Source: Diphasiastrum complanatum
Lineage: Eukaryota > Streptophyta > Lycopodiopsida > Lycopodiales > Lycopodiaceae
NCBI GenBank assembly: GCA_029204225.1
Contig: CM055097.1
Span: 49,416,754 to 49,480,753 of the forward strand
DNA: 64,000 nt
Reading direction: 5' to 3'
The notes under the pieces are model-generated. The model saw only the letters and a program-made list of their open reading frames with translations, had not been told where the DNA came from and ran no database searches. Each line of letters begins with the position of its first letter. Positions within the stretch are counted from its first letter, which is position 1. The position numbers and the translations under genes were made by a program. This document shows positions 10,791 through 22,554 of this stretch, one piece after another.

Positions 10791-13620
10791 GAGAAGTGGG
10801 TGATGATCATATCGACACACTCAGATTTAACTCTTACTATAGTTATCACTATGTTGCTGCAAGAAGACAATAGAAGAAGTCAAGACGCTTTGTCTACTTC
10901 CTCCTCTCAAGCTCTATATGTCAACAAAGGCTCTAAGCAACAGGAGTAGAAAAGCTCCAAGAAGGCTGCAACAAATCAGAAGCTAACTTAAAGTCAAGTA
11001 CAATTATCAAATCCACAGTCAAAGAAGAAGATGTTTTGCAAGTATTGCAAGCGCAATAACCATGAGATCAAGGATTGATGAATTCTTTAAGTGAAGAATG
11101 CAACCAAGCAACAACAAGCAAACACAGTTTCATCATCTCCCCAGGTCGAAGTGGACGAATGCACATGACCAAAGTGCATTTTTGGATGATTCATGGTTTC
11201 TTGATTCTGGAGCAACTCAACACATGACCAATCAACATGAGATTTTCAACTCCTACACACCTTACAGCACGAAGAAATTTGTTCATCTTGGTGACAATAG
11301 TACTCACACTATTGAAGGTGAAGGTATTGTAAGATTGCGATTCCAGCATGATCAATTCAAACTACTATCAAAGGTCTGATATGTTCCTAAACTCTCTACA
11401 AATCTGTTATCAGTAAGTAGAATTACAAATTTAGGTCATAAGGTATAATTTGAATCTGATCAATGCAGAATTATTGATAGGAGTAATAAGATCATGGTTA
11501 CTTATATAGATTGGCACATTGTTATTTTGAGTCTAGTCAAGTCTTGAAAACCTCTATTCTAGTCAATAAAGCATTACTATGGCATCATCGCTTAGGACAC
11601 TTGAATTATGTATCTGTTTTGAACATGTCCAAACAATCCATGGTTCTTGATATCGACTATCCTTCTGGTAAGGTCAATCTCCCTGTCTGTCATAGCTGCA
11701 TATTTGAAAAGCAGGCTAGGATTCTTTTTAGATAAAACCATAGGCATGCAGCAAAAGGCCTGTTAGATGTTGTTCATACAGATATATGTGGACCTATGCA
11801 AACTCCTTCATTTCTAGATGCAAAGTATTTCATTACTTTTATTGGCGAATTCTCCAGAAGAACAACTGTTTATTTCATTGAACAGAAATCAGAGACTCTC
11901 ATCAAATTCAGACAATTTAAAGAGTATGCTGAGAATCAAATTGACAAACAAATCAAAGCACTGAGTTCAGATAATGAGGGAGAATAAATCTCCACAGAAT
12001 TCAAGGAGTATTGCCTTAACAATGGCATTGAACAACAATACATTACCTCCTATTCGCCTCAGTCAAATGGTCTTAATGAGAGAAAGAACAGAACCTTAGT
12101 TGAATTGGTAAAGTGCATCCGAAGTCCTTCTGGGCTGAAGCTATTTCAACAGCAATCTATATTCAGAATAGATGTCCTACTAAAGGTCTCTCACAGACAA
12201 AACACCATTCGAAGTTTGGACAGGTACCAAACGTTCTTTATCAAATCTACGAGTTTTTGGATGTACTGCTTTTGTGCAGATACCTCATGATCTCATGAAG
12301 AAGCTCGACTTCCAGAGTATCAAATGTATTTTCATTAGCTACACTACTTCAAATCAAGCCTATAAGTTGTTAGATCCCATCGAGTCGAAGATATTCACTA
12401 GCGGGGATGTCATCTTCATCGAAGATCAGTTTCAAGACCTCAAGGGAAAAGGCAGTCCCCATGTAGCCGACCTTTCAAATTCTCCTAACACATTGAACTT
12501 TCCAGTTCCTCAGTTGACTATTCCCATTGAAGGTCCAAGCTCTTATACTTTTTACTAACAACGAATCAGAAGATGATGATGTTGCAGTTCAGCAACCACA
12601 GTATGATCGAAATGATCAACTTTTTCTATTACCCATAAGATCTTCAATAGCAAGTAGACCACCTGTGAGGTATATCGACGAGTCTGTAGCCTATCTTGTT
12701 CAAGAGCTGACGTCCGTCCAAGAAGCACTTAGTCAGCCTGATTCAGATCTCTGGAAAGAAGCTATGGATAAATAGTATTCATCTCTTATCAAGAACCAGA
12801 CATGGACAATTGTCAAATTACTTGCTAGCAGAAACGTAGTTGATTGCAAATGGATTTTCAAAGTCAAGTACAATATAGATGGAAACATCAACAAGAGAAA
12901 GGCACGACTTGTCTCCAGGATATTTTCTCAAGTATACAATGTCGATTACACTGAGACCTTCAGTCCAGTAGTCAAACATTCTTCTATTCAACTTTTGCTA
13001 TCATTTGCCGCTACAGCATATTTGGAAATACATCAAATGGATGTACAGACAACATATCTCAATGGAGTTATTAAAGAAGACATTTACATGGTGCAACCCG
13101 AAGGTTATATTATTGAGGGTAAACACAATCACAGTGTGTAAACTCCATAAGGCACTTTATGGCTTGAAGCAAATGTTTACTTCAAAGCAGTGCAACAGTC
13201 TTTTATCATTATCACTGTATACGTGGATGATACATTGCTTTTCAGCAACAGTACCGATCTGATAAAAGAGGCCAAGACAATGCTGTCTTCTGAATTCAAC
13301 ATGACCGATGTGGGCAAAGCTCATTTCTGCCTTGGTATAAAAATCCACAGAGACAGAAAACAGAAGTTGGTCTACATTACACAACAAAGGTACATCTACA
13401 ACATGTTAGTCATATATAATCTGATTAATTGCAAGTTAGCTCTCTCACCAATGGAATCAGATCTCAAATTGTCAAAGGACCAGTGTCTCCAAACAATTCA
13501 TGATAAGGAGCAGATGCATGGGTATCCTTACCATTTCATTATAGGATCTCTTATGTAAGCCATGATCTGTACTAGACCAGACATAGCTTTTGCAATCAGC
13601 TCTCTCAGTTAGTTTATGAC
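10791..13620 (+). pseudogene. copia gag C-end, protease, integrase and RT remnant
   Basis: Starts mid-gag (THSDLTLT, MLLQ) in plus orientation directly against the minus-strand integrase. Then come a CCHC zinc knuckle (CKYCKRNNHEIKD, near 11036), protease with DSWFLDSGATQHMT (11098-11379), pre-integrase (LLWHHRLGHLNYVSVLNMSKQ, 11511-11735), and integrase core (VVHTDICGPM, TFIGEFSRR, SSDNEGE; 11736-12300). RT follows from 12690 (LWKEAMDK, DCKWIFKVKYNIDG, EIHQMDVQTTYLNG, TVYVDDTLLFSN) with the LIIGSLM region at 13540. Many frameshifts and stops. The pol part is divergent from family A, so the element may be chimeric. Confidence 0.85.
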
Positions 13621-13766
13621 TAATCCTAAGGAAGTGCAATGATAGATTGATTGTGAATCCATGCAAAAGCATGTGTACTATCACTCCAATTGTGCCCACA
13701 GGCACAAGATAGGGTTGAGAGGAAAAGCAAGATGCCACCATATTGATCTGCCTAAAAGTGTTATTG

Positions 13767-14149
13767 ATTTGGGGTAGTTGGTATGGCATGGATTTGCCCT
13801 AACTACTTACCATAGTTCATAGACATTCATGTTGATACATGAGGTCTAAAAGGTAAGTATGGCACAGATCTACCTTGATATTTTTGCCTATGAAATAATC
13901 ACACCCTCTCTACTATTAATGAATGCGTTCTTGGATAGACTACATTAGCATTGTAGCTATTATGTTTATGCGTAGGTGGATGATTCTTGGTAGTTGGTAT
14001 GACATGGATTTGCCCTTGCCCTAACTACTTACCATAGTTCATAGACATTCATGCTTATATATGAGGTCTAAAGGGTTAGTATGGCACGTATATGTCCTGA
14101 TACCTCTGGCTATGAAAGAATCACACCCTCTTTGCTATTAGTGAATGAT
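13767..14149 (+). repeat. imperfect tandem duplication, period about 218 bp
   Basis: Two copies (about 13767-13923 and 13985-14149) share TAGTTGGTATG.CATGGATTTG, ACTACTTACCATAGTTCATA, TATGAGGTCTAAA and AATCACACCCTCT. A weaker third fragment may follow near 14200. No coding content. It probably derives from an LTR or downstream repeat of the preceding copia remnant. Confidence 0.75.
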
Positions 14150-14219
14150 TACAGTGTTTGCTCATGTACTTTATTTTAATGTATATTTCTAATACAGCCC
14201 CTATACTGATCAGTATGGC

Positions 14220-14400
14220 GTGTGCCCTGATATGGTTGTGTTAGGGCATAACGTATTGCTATCTTAATACTGTTGGTAGGAAAGATTGTCATGCAACGAA
14301 TCTTGTTTCAGACATGGATAACAACTGATGCTCAGTTACGACACCTGTCTTCCTCACATACTAACTTGCACAATTTTGTGTTGTGGCAGGTAACAACTGA
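14220..14400. repeat. interspersed repeat shared (inverted) with 42190-42400
   Basis: The stretch with ATCTTGTTTCAGACATGGAT, AACAACTGATGCTCA and the flanking TAGGAAAGATTG reappears in reverse complement at 42235-42350. Family unknown; non-coding. Confidence 0.65.
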
Positions 14401-14535
14401 GCGTCTTAAAACTTGCTTCATTTTATAGTACTTTGTACTATAAGATTTCATGTAGCTTTTGTATAACCTTTTATGCTATAAAACAAGGGTTCAAAAGGTT
14501 TGGTCTTGCTTTGTCAAGGGGGCCCTTATGTGAAA

Positions 14536-14537
<2 letters not shown>

Positions 14538-14615
<78 letters not shown>
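14538..14615 (+). repeat. (TC)39 microsatellite
   Basis: A perfect dinucleotide tract of 78 bp. It creates spurious Leu-Ser and Arg-Glu open frames on both strands. Confidence 0.98.
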
Positions 14616-14617
<2 letters not shown>

Positions 14618-14769
14618 GAGCATCTTTCTCTTTCTCTCTCGCATAGTATGCAGGTTGTAGCTGCTAAAACAGTGACAAATATTGCAAAATATTATAGGGC
14701 CCAAAATCAAGTTAAAATTATGCGAACGTTAATTACATAAGCTTTGAAACATTATTTAAATATAATGCA

Positions 14770-15360
14770 TAGTTGTTGCATTTTTTGCCCATTTTTTAGA
14801 CTGCTTAAAAAGCAAATGAGTGACCCAATGGTTTCAACATTGATTATGTTTTTCAAATGCAAATTCTGCTTCATAAATATCTGTGAAAAAAGCTAAGCTT
14901 TGAAAACATTGATTATGTTTTTCAAATGCAGGTTCTACTGCATAATGGTCATGTGAAAAAGCAGCAACTATGCATTATGGAATGGAATGAGGCGGGCAGA
15001 TGACATTCTACTCGGTAAAGAATCATAGTTTTGGCCCCTCCGTGCCTCGTCTATGACTCTTTACCGGTTGCTGCAGTTTTTGCCCGAATTTTGGAATGCT
15101 TAGAAAGTAGAAAGGGCAACTCACCATTTTCAAGGGTGATTATGTTTTGCAAAAGTAAATTTTGCTTCATGACGGTCATTTGAAAAAAACTCAACTTCTA
15201 AAACGTTGATTATGTTTTTTCGAATGCAGATTCTACTGCATAATGGTCATGTGAAAAAGCAGCCACTATCTTTTACGCAATGAAATGATCCGAGTAGATG
15301 ACACTTTGCCCGATAAAGAATCATAGGCGAGGCCTGAAGACTACGACTCTTTACCCGACA
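14770..15360 (+). repeat. tandem duplication, period about 295 bp, upstream of the MFS gene
   Basis: Copy 1 (about 14770-15060) and copy 2 (about 15066-15360) align along their whole length. Shared markers are TTGCA.TTTTTGCCC, TTGATTATGTTTTT, GCATAATGGTCATGTGAAAA and GATAAAGAATCATAG-like ends. They are perhaps 80 percent alike, so old. No coding content. They end about 290 bp before the MFS start codon and may include or border its promoter. Confidence 0.75.
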
Positions 15361-15653
15361 ATTTGCCCTAATGATTCATAATACATCATTGATGGGCCAT
15401 GCCAGGGGGCTATTTGCGGACGTGAGATGGTTATTGAACCTACTTTCACGCTCACAATCGTGCATCTTCACTACCAAAACAACAAAAACAAAAGAATGTG
15501 AATCGTGATGTAGGTAGGATATACGGACACTATTTCCTCCTTCCGTTGCATAGTTGTTGTGAAGGATCGGATCGGAAGCAAAAGGGTGAGGAGGTCGTTC
15601 GAGCGAGTAAAATTACAGGCGCTTGCTTGTGCGGAGCATCGTCGTAGTAAGCA
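15361..15653 (+). promoter_or_regulatory. probable 5' flank / 5' UTR of the MFS gene
   Basis: This unique-looking sequence lies between the tandem duplication and the start codon. GC content rises towards 15600 (GAGGTCGTTCGAGCGAG), as in many plant 5' UTRs. I cannot place a TATA box or a transcription start with confidence. Confidence 0.35.
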
Positions 15654-18600
15654 ATGGAGACATTCTACCTCGTGGTTTTTGTCCTGCAGCTGATAGCTGT
15701 AATGGCCCTGGAACTTACCAAGGGTAGTAAAGACCGGATTACCACGACGTCGGCATTTAGCTCCTTCAAGAACAATTATCTTGTGGTTTACTCTCTTATG
15801 ATGGGTAATGCGAGTCCTAATAAGTCATAATTTAAGTTTTAGTTCTCTCTTTTTGTTTGATGCACGAGTCCTGTTATCATGTTTTTGTATATCAGATCTT
15901 AGTAATGCAAGTCAGTCCTGATCTGTTTTTTATTGTATGGATCTTAGTAATGCAAGTTCTAGTCAGTCCTAATCTAATTTTTGGTGTTTCTTTTTGGTAC
16001 TGCGAAAGCCCTCTTGTGATTATTGCCGTATGAATCTTGGTTCTGAAGAGTTTTATGATAATAATCTGCTCTTTCCGGTTCAACCTTGTCATTCTTGATC
16101 TATTTTATTAGAAATATCCTCTTGAATCAGTGTATGTAATATTATGTCTACACGATAGCGAATAAGACTTCGCTGAAAAGTTACATCAGATGTCCCGAAT
16201 AAGGCATGCTAGAGTTTAAGCTCGTCTGTGGAAACTTCTTGCTTTCAACTGGCACAGGACCTGGACAGACCGTCCTCTAAATTACCAGATCCAGTATCTT
16301 TTGAAATGTTTTTGGAGAAAATTTTCCTGTAAATCAAATGCCGGGACGCTCACAGTGCTTGCGTAGTACATAGAATCCTGGTTCAATTCCTATAACGTTT
16401 GAAATTTGATCACTGTAGTCATTTTTAGCATTCCCAGAAGCCAACCCTGTAGGCAAATCCTGAAAGACATGGTGCTCACAACTTCACTACTTTTGTGGAT
16501 TACAAAAAGGACGGTCGCTATATAATATTCTCTGTGTGCAGCTGGAGACTGGCTGCAAGGGCCGTACGTGTACTTCCTATACAGCCAATATGGCTTCAGT
16601 AAGGGTGATATAGGGCGATTATTCATTGCTGGATTTGGCTCATCGATGCTCTTTGGAACCATCGTTGGCTCTCTTGCTGACAAATAGTGAGTTCGACCTT
16701 CCTTGAAGCTCAGGGGTCTCCTTTTTCTGCGTATTTTAATATGGAACTATACAGATCTGCGAATTTGCTATTCTGACGGATCCCGTTGCTTTGGCAGTGG
16801 CCGTAAAAGGGCAAGTATAACATACTGTATAACCTACATATTAAGCTGTCTCACCAAGCATTCTCCGCAATATCGAATTCTCATGGTAGGGAGAGTTCTT
16901 GGCGGCATTGCTACATCACTACTTTTCTCGGCTTTTGAATCCTGGTTGGTTGCTGAACACTTCAAGGTATTCTGTTTGTTGTTTGTGTTTTCATTGTATT
17001 TTTTCAAATTGTCGACCCTTGAATCTGGATGGTAGAGCATAAGGAGGGATTCTTGTGAAGGCTTTGATGATTTCTAGTAGCAGCATTTCAGCCCCGTTGC
17101 CTTTCCTGTGAAATGATGTCATGTAAAGAATGTTTTAGGTTGTAGTAATTTTCGTGTCAATCACATATGTTGATTGAACCATTAAATTGAGCATCTAGAT
17201 TCTAAATATTGATCTAAGTATCATCGTTTCTTTTTCTTTAACATGGACTATATAAAGGGTTGTCTGAGTGTTGCAACTCGTGTGTAAATGCTTTTCACTA
17301 CTTTTGATGCTGTTAATCCCCTCCGCATTCTGGCCGTGACTCTTCACCTGAAATTTGATTCCCTGTCTGCATGTGGATGGAAGTTGGTAGTTAAGCATTA
17401 TTATGGATCATAATAACAAAGTTTAAATTGCACTAGTGGTGATGTAGAACAATACAGCTTTATGACTAAACAAGTGCGTTGGCATCATATGACAGAGGGG
17501 TTTTGAAGCACATTGGTTGTCCTTGACCTTTTCCAAAGCAATCTTTCTGGGCAACGGGCTTGTAGCCATTGTGGCTGGCCTATTAGCAAACACTCTTGCA
17601 GGGACGTTGGGCCTTGGTCCAGTTTCACCATTTGATGCTGCTGCATGTTTTCTTGCCATTGGTATGGCCATCATCATGTTCACGTGGCCAGAAAATTATG
17701 GAGATCCTTCTGAAGGAAAAACTCTGGTGTCACAATTCCAAACTGCTGCTTCTGCCATTGCTTCTGGTGAGTACGAGAATCAAAGCTGGGCTAAGGGAGC
17801 CTGAGAAGCCTTGTCTTTTTAACTTCACTATGTTGGTGAAGTACCTAATATTGATCTTTGCTGGTCTGTATGCCTTCTAAACAGATGAAAAGATTGCACT
17901 TCTAGGAGCAATACAATCCCTGTTCGAGGGCTCCATGTACACATTTGTATTCCTTTGGACGCCAGCATTAAGTCCTAATGAACAGAAAATACCACATGGT
18001 TTCATATTTGCCACCTTTATGTTGGCATCCATGCTTGGCAGTTCACTTGCCTCTAGGCTAATGGCTCGTATCAATGTACGGGTGGAAGGTTACATGCAGA
18101 TAGTTTTTCTTGTTTCTGCAGGGTCACTCCTATTACCGGTTCTCATCAATGTGAGCTTCAAAAACTTAGCATCTGAGAGAGTTTATAGGATTCACAAAAA
18201 GAGTAACCTTCATTTAATTCATGTGAAGCCAGATGTTGGATTGCCATTGCCTTGTTCAAGGACAATTGATTCTAAACAAAACAATGTTCTATGCAGTTTA
18301 TAAATGATTCTTCGGGTGAACGAGGTGGCTCCATAACTGCCAGTGGACAATTGCTGCTGCTGGGATTCTGCATTTTTGAGGCCTGTGTGGGAGTATTTTG
18401 GCCATCTATCATGAAAATGAGATCACAGTACATACCAGAGGAGTCAAGGAGCACCATAATGAATTTCTTTCGCATTCCACTAAACGTCTTCGTGTGTGTT
18501 GTACTTTATAATGTAAGGTTTTTAGAAACTGGAACCTATCAATACATATTAGGACATGTTCATGGTAGTCAGAAGCTAGTTGGTTGCTTTGAAAATAGAA

Positions 18601-19012
18601 CAACTTACTCAGCTTTTGTTATAGAAGACCCAGGATTGCCTATGAAGGATACTTGTGGGCTTGGGATTCTGGACACTAAGCTTAAATTATTATATAGATT
18701 TTACGCAGTTTTATGCTAACACTGTTGCCTGGCTAATTGATGCAGGTCAATGCATTTCCAATTACTGCCATGTTTGGCATGTGCTCTTTGTTTCTTTTTC
18801 TAGCTGCTATTCTTCAACGTCGCTTGCTGGTGGTTGCAGATAAGCATAAAAGCAGTAAGTCTCCACTCTCCTGTGCTAAAGTGGATCTGGATTGAGATAT
18901 CTTTTATGGCAGCAGTGTTTATACTAACTGGGACTGTATGTCTGTAGGAGCAGTGGAGAATTGGGCGTCTGATAAGCTGCAAGACGTAGAAACTGAGCCT
19001 CTCAACATCTGA
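15654..19012 (+). CDS. MFS transporter, molybdate-anion transporter-like (8 exons)
   Basis: Exons: 15654-15804, 16542-16686, 16798-16966, 17496-17766, 17885-18150, 18297-18512, 18746-18854 and 18948-19012. All seven introns (737, 111, 529, 118, 146, 233 and 93 bp) start GT and end AG, phases agree, and the joined frame is 463 codons plus TGA with no internal stop. The protein has the family's N-terminal segment, SFKNNYLVVYSLMMAGDWLQ, the MFS loop motif GSLADKYGRKR (about residues 93-103), MVGRVLGG, FESWLVAEHFK, FDAAACFL and an end EPLNI. It should have about 12 membrane segments. It closely matches plant homologues of human MFSD5 and Chlamydomonas MOT2, implicated in molybdate uptake; the substrate here is inferred. 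The start choice matches the family's METFY-like N-terminus and normal length. Confidence 0.95.
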
Positions 19013-20248
19013 GGAGTTATTGAACTTTCAACACTTTTTGCGTGAAATACAGCTCAGTACAATATTCGAAGAAGTGGAGCTTGATTGTGATTGCTACTAT
19101 GCCCAGCCCTGCAATTCTAATATGGCTGACATATCTCTGCTTTCTATCTAGAAGCAAAAGTACAATTCTTTCGAAGGTCCGTAGTCGCTCCATCAACTAA
19201 TATTCATTTTTCTGAAGATGATCAGTAAGATCAAAAGATAAAACTCGCAGTTGCATTTACAGGCATTGCAGTCATGGAAGTAAATTCACGTCATAACTAT
19301 CCTATTGTCTAGAGGAATTGATCTGTAACCAGCGCCATCTTAATCAGTGCAGAATTTCAAGGTGTGAAGGACTGTTTTAGTGCTATTCGTTTTCTTTTCA
19401 TTTTCAGTCTCATTTTGGAAGTCAATCCCATAGTAGAGAACATCCATGACTAAAGTGACTTAGATATATTACAACATCCGCTATAGAGTTCATTCTATTG
19501 GATCAATTGTAAAGATCCGTCAAAGAAGATAAAAATCACTCGTGATTAATTGCTATGTAGGGATCTATGAGGTGTATGACTTGTCTTTTTCTGTTTTCTC
19601 AAGATTAGGACTTGTACGTCTTTTTCCATTTTCTCAATATTTTACACCCTTTTGTTGTTAATTTCAATGATAGGACAATCACAACTTCATAAAATTTTGT
19701 GGATCAAACGATCTCTCGAATTTTTTTGTTTTCATTTGTTTCTCTTTTTGCTAATAGATATTTCTGCCAAACAATAACAACTCTATCATCAATTGCAAAT
19801 GGATGTCAAAAATGATGAAAATTTGGCAAAAGATAATATGAACTTATCTTAGTCCTATCATCGATGTTTGATATAGATTAATCTAACCATATGTACATCT
19901 ATCCAACTATATTTTGACTTTGTATTTTAACATTTAACCAACACAATGAAACATGTCCAAGAATTAGTCAACCCTAAATCAAACCTAGGTAGAATGCAAT
20001 ACAACTTGATCTAGTGCTTGCAAATAACTATTTAAAGCGTTCTAAAATGTATTTTTACAAAGCTAAATCAACAAAGATAAAAAAAAAAATGATTGCAATC
20101 TTCAGTCAATTTTTTAGACTATTTCACATGCATATGATAATTGAACTTTTAGTAGAATTGAATATATCTACATCACCAAACTTACATAGAATGCAACAAA
20201 ATATCATCTTGTGCTTGAAATACATTAAATTAAATTTGTAAAGAATGT

Positions 20249-20250
<2 letters not shown>
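19013..20250. other. 3' flank of the MFS gene, non-coding
   Basis: AT-rich sequence following the stop codon, presumably including the 3' UTR. I see no convincing poly(A) signal near 19013-19300, no reading frame of note and no retroelement domain. Confidence 0.5.

Positions 20251-20298
<48 letters not shown>
20251..20298 (+). repeat. (TG)24 microsatellite
   Basis: A perfect 48-bp tract followed by a short GC-rich imperfect continuation (GCGGCCGCGCGCG) to about 20325. Confidence 0.97.
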
Positions 20299-20300
<2 letters not shown>

Positions 20301-20325
20301 GCCGCGCGCGTGCGTGAGCGTGTCT

Positions 20326-21600
20326 CAATTAATATTATATGTGAAAACAAATGATTGTAAAATGGATTAAATATCATCATAGGATTCAAAGTCATTGTCG
20401 AATACATCTTGCAATCCATTTCCACTTAGATAGATTCCATCATCGATAAAAGGCTTTTTCTATCTATTTAGACCGTAACAAAATATGCCATTTCCTTGCA
20501 AGATTTTTTTAGGCTTTTTTTTTAACTGGATCAAATCTTGCTATTAATAAATCTGAAAAATATAGGAGCTAGTGCAGCATGCAGATCACACATCAATCAC
20601 CCTAGCTACAAGCACCTCAAGCTCTCAAAGATGGCACAATAAAAGTTACTAGATTACAAAGAAACATTGTACATAAAGCAAAAGCCCCAAACTGCACGGG
20701 GGGTAGACAAGTGTCACCTAAATAAATTGGCACCTTTCCAACTAACTAGGCCTAGTATAAGCCAAAACTTCTAATGAACCTAGAATATGCCTATCTCCAA
20801 ACCTCATCTTTGATGTATCTCTCACAAAGCATTCTCACTAGGCCAATTTGCCTTGACATCTTACCTTGCCAATCTTGAAAGTTGATTCCCCATTCACTCA
20901 TGCTCCAAGCTCATGAGTCTATTAAGGACTCAATGAATGAATGTGCACAAACCTCATCATAAGCTACACATGCATAGCTCTCCAGTCTCCCAGAGATATT
21001 GATGTTTGATTGCCAATCTTGCATCCATGCAGATTTAACCTCCCACTCTTGATGTTGCCAACCCTGATTTGACTAATGTTTATGTTTCACACTAAAGACT
21101 AGAAATTACTCAACATACTTAAGAATCCAAATATTTCTTGATTATCCACAAATCAAGTATCCATTTATGATCCGTCAATCGCAAATAGATTCTTATGATT
21201 CGTCAATCATAATTCTCTGGAATCTCAAAACATATTTAATTCCTAAAGGATACTGGAGTTTATTTTAATACACAACTCAAGAAGTATATAAGAATCATTC
21301 TAAAATCTTTTCCACTTGAGAAATACTAAACTTTTTGAATATTCTTCAAACTGGATTATTGATATGAGCTATTTGAAAGACAAAGCATATCAAAATGGTA
21401 TTGACTATTGGAAGTTGATGCTCAGCCTCAAATCCTTTCAATAATGAGCATCTTGAAAAATCCAGAACAGAAGGCTCAAATTTTTGTTCAAAGGATCGAA
21501 AAATTCAGGATCAAAGTTTTCAGAATTTTTTGATACTGGATCGACTCGAAAAATTCTATATTTTTCGAGTCAGTATTTCAACAGTCAAGCTCTTCACATT
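20326..21600. other. non-coding interval, no recognised feature
   Basis: AT-rich with no frame over 60 codons that reads like a protein. The part 20570-21060 has more balanced composition and could be a worn repeat, but no family motif is visible. Confidence 0.45.
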
Positions 21601-22532
21601 TCTTGTTGGTTGATTATGATGAATCCCCAAGATACTCGACCAGAGCTAACCAAGAGCACCCCTCACCTTAGACTAAGGAGATCTCTGAGAAGACAAGATG
21701 AACGAAGACAAGGTGGCTCACTCTACTTTTTTAAGAGGGGCCTACTTGCATTTATTACTTGCCTAGAAATACTAGTTTCTACATGGTCATTCCATCTTTC
21801 GGGATTCACCATGAGGCTTACACAGTTTCTACTTGACAGTATTAACTAGTATTTCTCGATGATCACGTAGTTATTTGATAATTAGAAAGTCAATAAAAGG
21901 AATTTTAGGCCTTTTTGCAGGACTTTTAATGTCGCAGACCTAAATGTCAAGTTAGTGAATAAAGTTGGGATTTCCACCAAAATTCAATTTCAAATTGGTT
22001 CCCTCTAATTATTGAATGGGTTCCCACTCTTTTTAAGTTTGAATAGTTAGGAAGGTAGAAATGGGCCAATAGAATTTTGAGGCCAAGGCCCTCCTCTCCA
22101 CTATAAATAGGGGCAAACTCGAGTTGCTCCTCATGTTTTTCATCTTCATTCCAATACAAGTAGATTGGTTCTCTTATGGAATGATATGTGAATGTCCTTG
22201 CTCTCAATCTCTATTCCTCCATCTTTCATGCTTTATTGCATGTGCTAATTGTTGGATCTGAATGTTATTGGAATTGCTATTTCTTATGCTTTTTGTGAGA
22301 GAGAAAAGGAGATAGAGAAAGAGTAAGCTATTATCATTTTGGATCTTAGGGTTAATGGTTGTAGTGTTAATGGATGTTAGAGTTAAATGTGGATCTTCCA
22401 TTCATGTTGAATTCTGAGATATGCTATCACTCTCACGGGATCAAACCTCCGCGTGACGACTACCTTCATCTCCTTGATGCTTGTGTGCTTGGATCTTGGA
22501 TTGAGAATAGGATAAGAAATAATTCCACTACA
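21601..22532 (+). repeat. probable gypsy 5' LTR (left edge uncertain)
   Basis: It ends in CTACA four bases before a tRNA-Asp-type primer site and contains a TATA box (CTATAAATAG at 22101), as an LTR promoter would. A stretch at 21781-21830 recurs at 7948-7995. No matching 3' LTR is present in the window, so the start cannot be fixed; I use 21601 only as an outer bound. Confidence 0.5.
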
Positions 22533-22536
22533 ATTT

Positions 22537-22554
22537 TGGCACTGTTGCTGGGGA
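22537..22554 (+). other. gypsy primer-binding site (tRNA-Asp type)
   Basis: TGGCACTGTTGCTGGGGA differs at 3 of 18 positions from the complement of plant tRNA-Asp 3' ends, the primer used by Athila/Tat-like gypsy elements. It follows a CTACA LTR-like end. All three differences are C/T transitions. Confidence 0.75.

Noticed and set aside
16390-18603. Antisense frames across the MFS gene (such as 16390-16683, 17423-17683, 17877-18074)
   Set aside because: All are complements of real exons with no independent features.
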